Of a stretch of DNA of 7,403 nucleotides, positions 5,927 through 7,403 are shown piece after piece; position 1 is the first letter of the stretch, and every line of letters starts with the position of its first letter. Source of the stretch: an uncultured Erysipelotrichaceae bacterium (GTDB lineage: Bacteria; Bacillota_I; Bacilli_A; Erysipelotrichales; Erysipelotrichaceae); contig OMUX01000408.1 in NCBI GenBank assembly GCA_900314345.1, positions 1-7,403 on the forward strand, in the 5' to 3' direction. Below the pieces are notes generated by a model. It worked only from the letters and a program-made list of their open reading frames with translations. It was not told the DNA's origin and ran no database searches. Both the position numbers and the translations under genes were made by a program.

Positions 5927-7191
5927 CAACAATGAAGATCATCCATGGAAGGGTCATCGATCCTTCCATGAACAGGGATGAAACAGCAGATGTCCTGATC
6001 AAGGACGGAACGATCACAGCCATCGGCCAGATCAATGAGGACGCAGATACTGTCATTGATGCAAAAGGATGCATTGTAGCCCCCGGCTTTGTAGACGGAC
6101 ATGTGCATTTCCGCGACCCGGGATTCACATACAAGGAAGACATTCACACCGGCGCAAGGGCTGCAGCACACGGTGGATACACCACTGTGATCATGATGGC
6201 CAATACCCGTCCGGTCATTGACTGTCCTGAAGTGCTTGATGGTGTGCTTGCCAAAGGCAGGAAAACAGCCATCCATGTATATTCCGCAGCCTGTGTCACC
6301 AGGTTCATGGAAGGCAAGGAACTGACTGACTTTGCAGAACTGAAGAAGCACGGTGCCGTGCTTCTGACCGATGACGGACTTCCGATCCTCAACAGTGCCG
6401 TTGCCACAGAGGCAATGGAAGAAGCTGTCAGGAATGACATGATGCTGAGCTTCCATGAAGAAGATCCCGAGCTGATCTACATCAAGGGCATCAATGACGG
6501 TGAGACTGCAAGGAAGCTTGGCATGAAGGGAGCCAGAGCCAGTGCCGAAGAAATCCTTGTGGCAAGGGATGTCGTTCTGAGCCGTGCCACAGGTGCGCAT
6601 ATCCATATCCAGCATGTGTCCAGCGGCTTTACCGTTGATCTTGTGAGAAAGGCAAAGAAAGACGGGATTCATGTGACCTGTGAAGTTACGCCGCAGCATT
6701 TCTCATTGAATGAATCCATCGTTAAGGAGAAAGGCACTCTGGCCAAGGTCAATCCCCCGATCCGCACGGAAAAGGACAGACAGGAGATCCTGGAAGGCAT
6801 CAAGGACGGAACCATTGATATCATCGCCACCGACCATGCCCCGCATTCAAAGGAAGAAAAGCTGAGACCGTTCCCGCAGGCCCCAAGCGGCATGATCGGT
6901 CTTGAAACTGCACTTGGCCTTGGCATTCTGAAACTGGTACAGCCAGGCATTATCTCCATGAGCCAGCTGATCTCCATGATGTCCACCAGACCGGCACAGT
7001 TATTCAGGCTCAATGCCGGAAGTCTGCAGGAAGGAAAACCTGCAGACCTTGTCATCTTCAACCCGAAGAAGACATGGACTGCAGGCAACTACCTGAGCAA
7101 GGCTTCCAATTCCCCATTCACCGGCATGGAGCTTCCCGGTGTGGTGGAATACACCATCTGTGATGGAAAGATTGCTTATCAGTCTCAATGA
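5923..7191 (+). CDS. pyrC: Class I dihydroorotase
   Basis: The 422-residue protein is a zinc amidohydrolase that interconverts L-dihydroorotate and N-carbamoyl-L-aspartate. Residues diagnostic for dihydroorotase are present: His60, His62 and Arg64 (HVHFRDPG), Asn94 (MANTRP), Asp150-Asp151 (LLTDDG), His178 (SFHEED), His231 (HVSSG), Asn277 (KVNPPIR), and Asp304 and His308 (ATDHAPHSKEEK). Arg64 and Asn94 normally hold the substrate carboxylate and set the enzyme apart from hydantoinases and allantoinases. The length and nearly every key position match Bacillus-type enzymes. Two small departures are MANT where MPNT is usual, and APSG in the active-site loop where APFG is usual. GGAGG (5911-5915) lies 7 nt before the start, inside the preceding gene, and the ATGA overlap implies coupled translation. 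The partner is an M20 amidohydrolase, not pyrB or other pyrimidine genes, so the enzyme may act in breakdown as well as, or instead of, synthesis. Confidence 0.88.
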   Translation: MTTMKIIHGRVIDPSMNRDETADVLIKDGTITAIGQINEDADTVIDAKGCIVAPGFVDGHVHFRDPGFTYKEDIHTGARAAAHGGYTTVIMMANTRPVIDCPEVLDGVLAKGRKTAIHVYSAACVTRFMEGKELTDFAELKKHGAVLLTDDGLPILNSAVATEAMEEAVRNDMMLSFHEEDPELIYIKGINDGETARKLGMKGARASAEEILVARDVVLSRATGAHIHIQHVSSGFTVDLVRKAKKDGIHVTCEVTPQHFSLNESIVKEKGTLAKVNPPIRTEKDRQEILEGIKDGTIDIIATDHAPHSKEEKLRPFPQAPSGMIGLETALGLGILKLVQPGIISMSQLISMMSTRPAQLFRLNAGSLQEGKPADLVIFNPKKTWTAGNYLSKASNSPFTGMELPGVVEYTICDGKIAYQSQ

Positions 7192-7196
7192 GAATG

Positions 7197-7229
7197 ACAG
7201 TTCCTGTTCCGTACAGGAGCTGTTTTTTT
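7197..7229 (+). terminator. Rho-independent terminator after pyrC
   Basis: ACAGTTCCTGT (7197-7207) pairs with ACAGGAGCTGT (7213-7223) in an 11-bp stem with one G-U pair around a 5-nt loop. The run of seven T (7223-7229) completes it. It lies 5 bp after the pyrC stop and closes the two-gene operon. Confidence 0.93.
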
Positions 7230-7283
7230 AATCAAAAAAAAGATTACACAAATTGATAGTAACTTCTGAACCTTTATCAGCTC

Positions 7284-7313
7284 ATTATATCATGCTCCAA
7301 AACAATCAGTCAA
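7284..7313 (-). promoter_or_regulatory. Near-consensus leftward promoter with no gene in view
   Basis: Read leftward, TTGACT (7313-7308) and TATAAT (7289-7284) are separated by 18 nt, and TG one base before the -10 makes an extended -10 (TGATATAAT). This is the best sigma-A-type promoter in the window. The predicted start is near 7277. Downstream there are only about 50 nt of AT-rich DNA with a run of eight T (7241-7234), then the back of the pyrC terminator. No ORF or plausible ribosome binding site follows on this strand. Confidence 0.6.
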
Positions 7314-7338
7314 TGGACGCTTCGCTTTTGCCATTGAC
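7309..7338. repeat. 8-bp perfect inverted repeat (hairpin) at the right edge
   Basis: GTCAATGG (7309-7316) and CCATTGAC (7331-7338) are exact inverted copies around a 14-nt loop. The loop contains GCTTCGC (7319-7325), which reads GCGAAGC on the other strand and is itself a tight mini-hairpin. The structure lies 13 nt past the possible leftward stop at 7352 and is followed leftward by TGATTGTTTT, so it could be a weak terminator for that ORF. One arm also contains most of the -35 of the leftward promoter. Confidence 0.6.
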
Positions 7339-7351
7339 CTTATGAATTAAT

Positions 7352-7403
7352 TCACGGGTGTGCGGCGACCAATTCATCAATCAGTTTCCTCATATACTCG
7401 TCC
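7352..7403 (-). CDS. Possible C-terminal end of a leftward ORF (start off window)
   Basis: Of the three leftward frames at the edge, only one stays open to a sensible end. It gives 16 residues (DEYMRKLIDELVAAHP) and a TGA at 7354-7352. The amphipathic, helix-like composition is protein-like, and the hairpin at 7309-7338 follows closely. Sixteen residues are too few to assign a family. A chance open frame is quite possible. Confidence 0.35.
   Translation of the reverse strand, partial: DEYMRKLIDELVAAHP

Larger units (their letters stand above)
7230..7403. other. AT-rich tail without a complete gene
   Basis: After the pyrC terminator the DNA is visibly richer in A and T than the coding part. 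It carries an A8 run (7234-7241), the leftward promoter, the inverted repeat and the possible ORF end described separately. GTAA at 7259-7262 begins a stretch (GTAACTTCTGAACC) that could be the tip of an insertion sequence extending right, since some families have GTAA tips. No second end is visible, so the mobile-element reading stays speculative. Confidence 0.3.

Noticed and set aside
5782..6699. A 305-codon leftward open frame across the amidohydrolase-dihydroorotase junction
   Set aside because: It lies antisense to two well-supported enzyme genes, has Cys/His-rich composition, no clear ribosome site and no family motif. It is a shadow of codon use.
5923..7191. Allantoinase or hydantoinase identity for the second enzyme, suggested by the AllC-like neighbour
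   Set aside because: The HVHFRDPG arginine, the ANT asparagine and the KVNPPIR and TDHAPHSKEEK motifs are those of dihydroorotase. Allantoinases lack this arginine and have a different ML(N)-type motif.

Overview
The window looks like chromosomal DNA from a low-to-mid GC Firmicute (Bacillota), possibly a gut member of the Clostridia or Erysipelotrichia. The reasons are AGGAG-type ribosome binding sites before most genes, rho-independent terminators with T-runs, a cardiolipin synthase with an N-terminal membrane region, and a class I dihydroorotase of the Bacillus type. The taxon is an inference from these traits; no rRNA or other marker is present.

Left region (1-2998): the N-terminal part of an AraC-type regulator runs leftward off the window. 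Across a 107-bp gap from it starts a rightward three-gene unit: a 12-TM MFS permease, a HisJ-like PHP-domain phosphoesterase and a 69-residue ribbon-helix-helix-like protein. Gaps are 2 bp and then an 11-bp overlap, and the unit ends in a hairpin terminator that begins inside the last stop codon. It reads as a small uptake-and-hydrolysis operon under local control, with unknown substrate.

Centre (3000-4720): a leftward cardiolipin synthase gene faces the operon convergently. Its upstream gap of 212 bp is shared with the next, divergent unit. The gap holds an extended -10 promoter and a perfect 10-bp palindrome near the presumed start of the cls transcript.

Right region (4721-7229): two rightward genes overlap by ATGA and share one terminator. 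They encode an M20-type amidohydrolase of the N-carbamoyl amino acid/allantoate/ureido class and a class I dihydroorotase with all the usual active-site residues. Together they could turn dihydroorotate into N-carbamoyl-aspartate and then aspartate, CO2 and ammonia, a catabolic route known biochemically from orotate-fermenting clostridia. This pairing is the most interesting metabolic hypothesis in the window.

Right edge (7230-7403): an AT-rich stretch holds the possible end of a leftward ORF, an 8-bp perfect inverted repeat and a near-consensus leftward promoter with no gene of its own in view. It may be the border of a mobile element, but the window ends too soon to tell.
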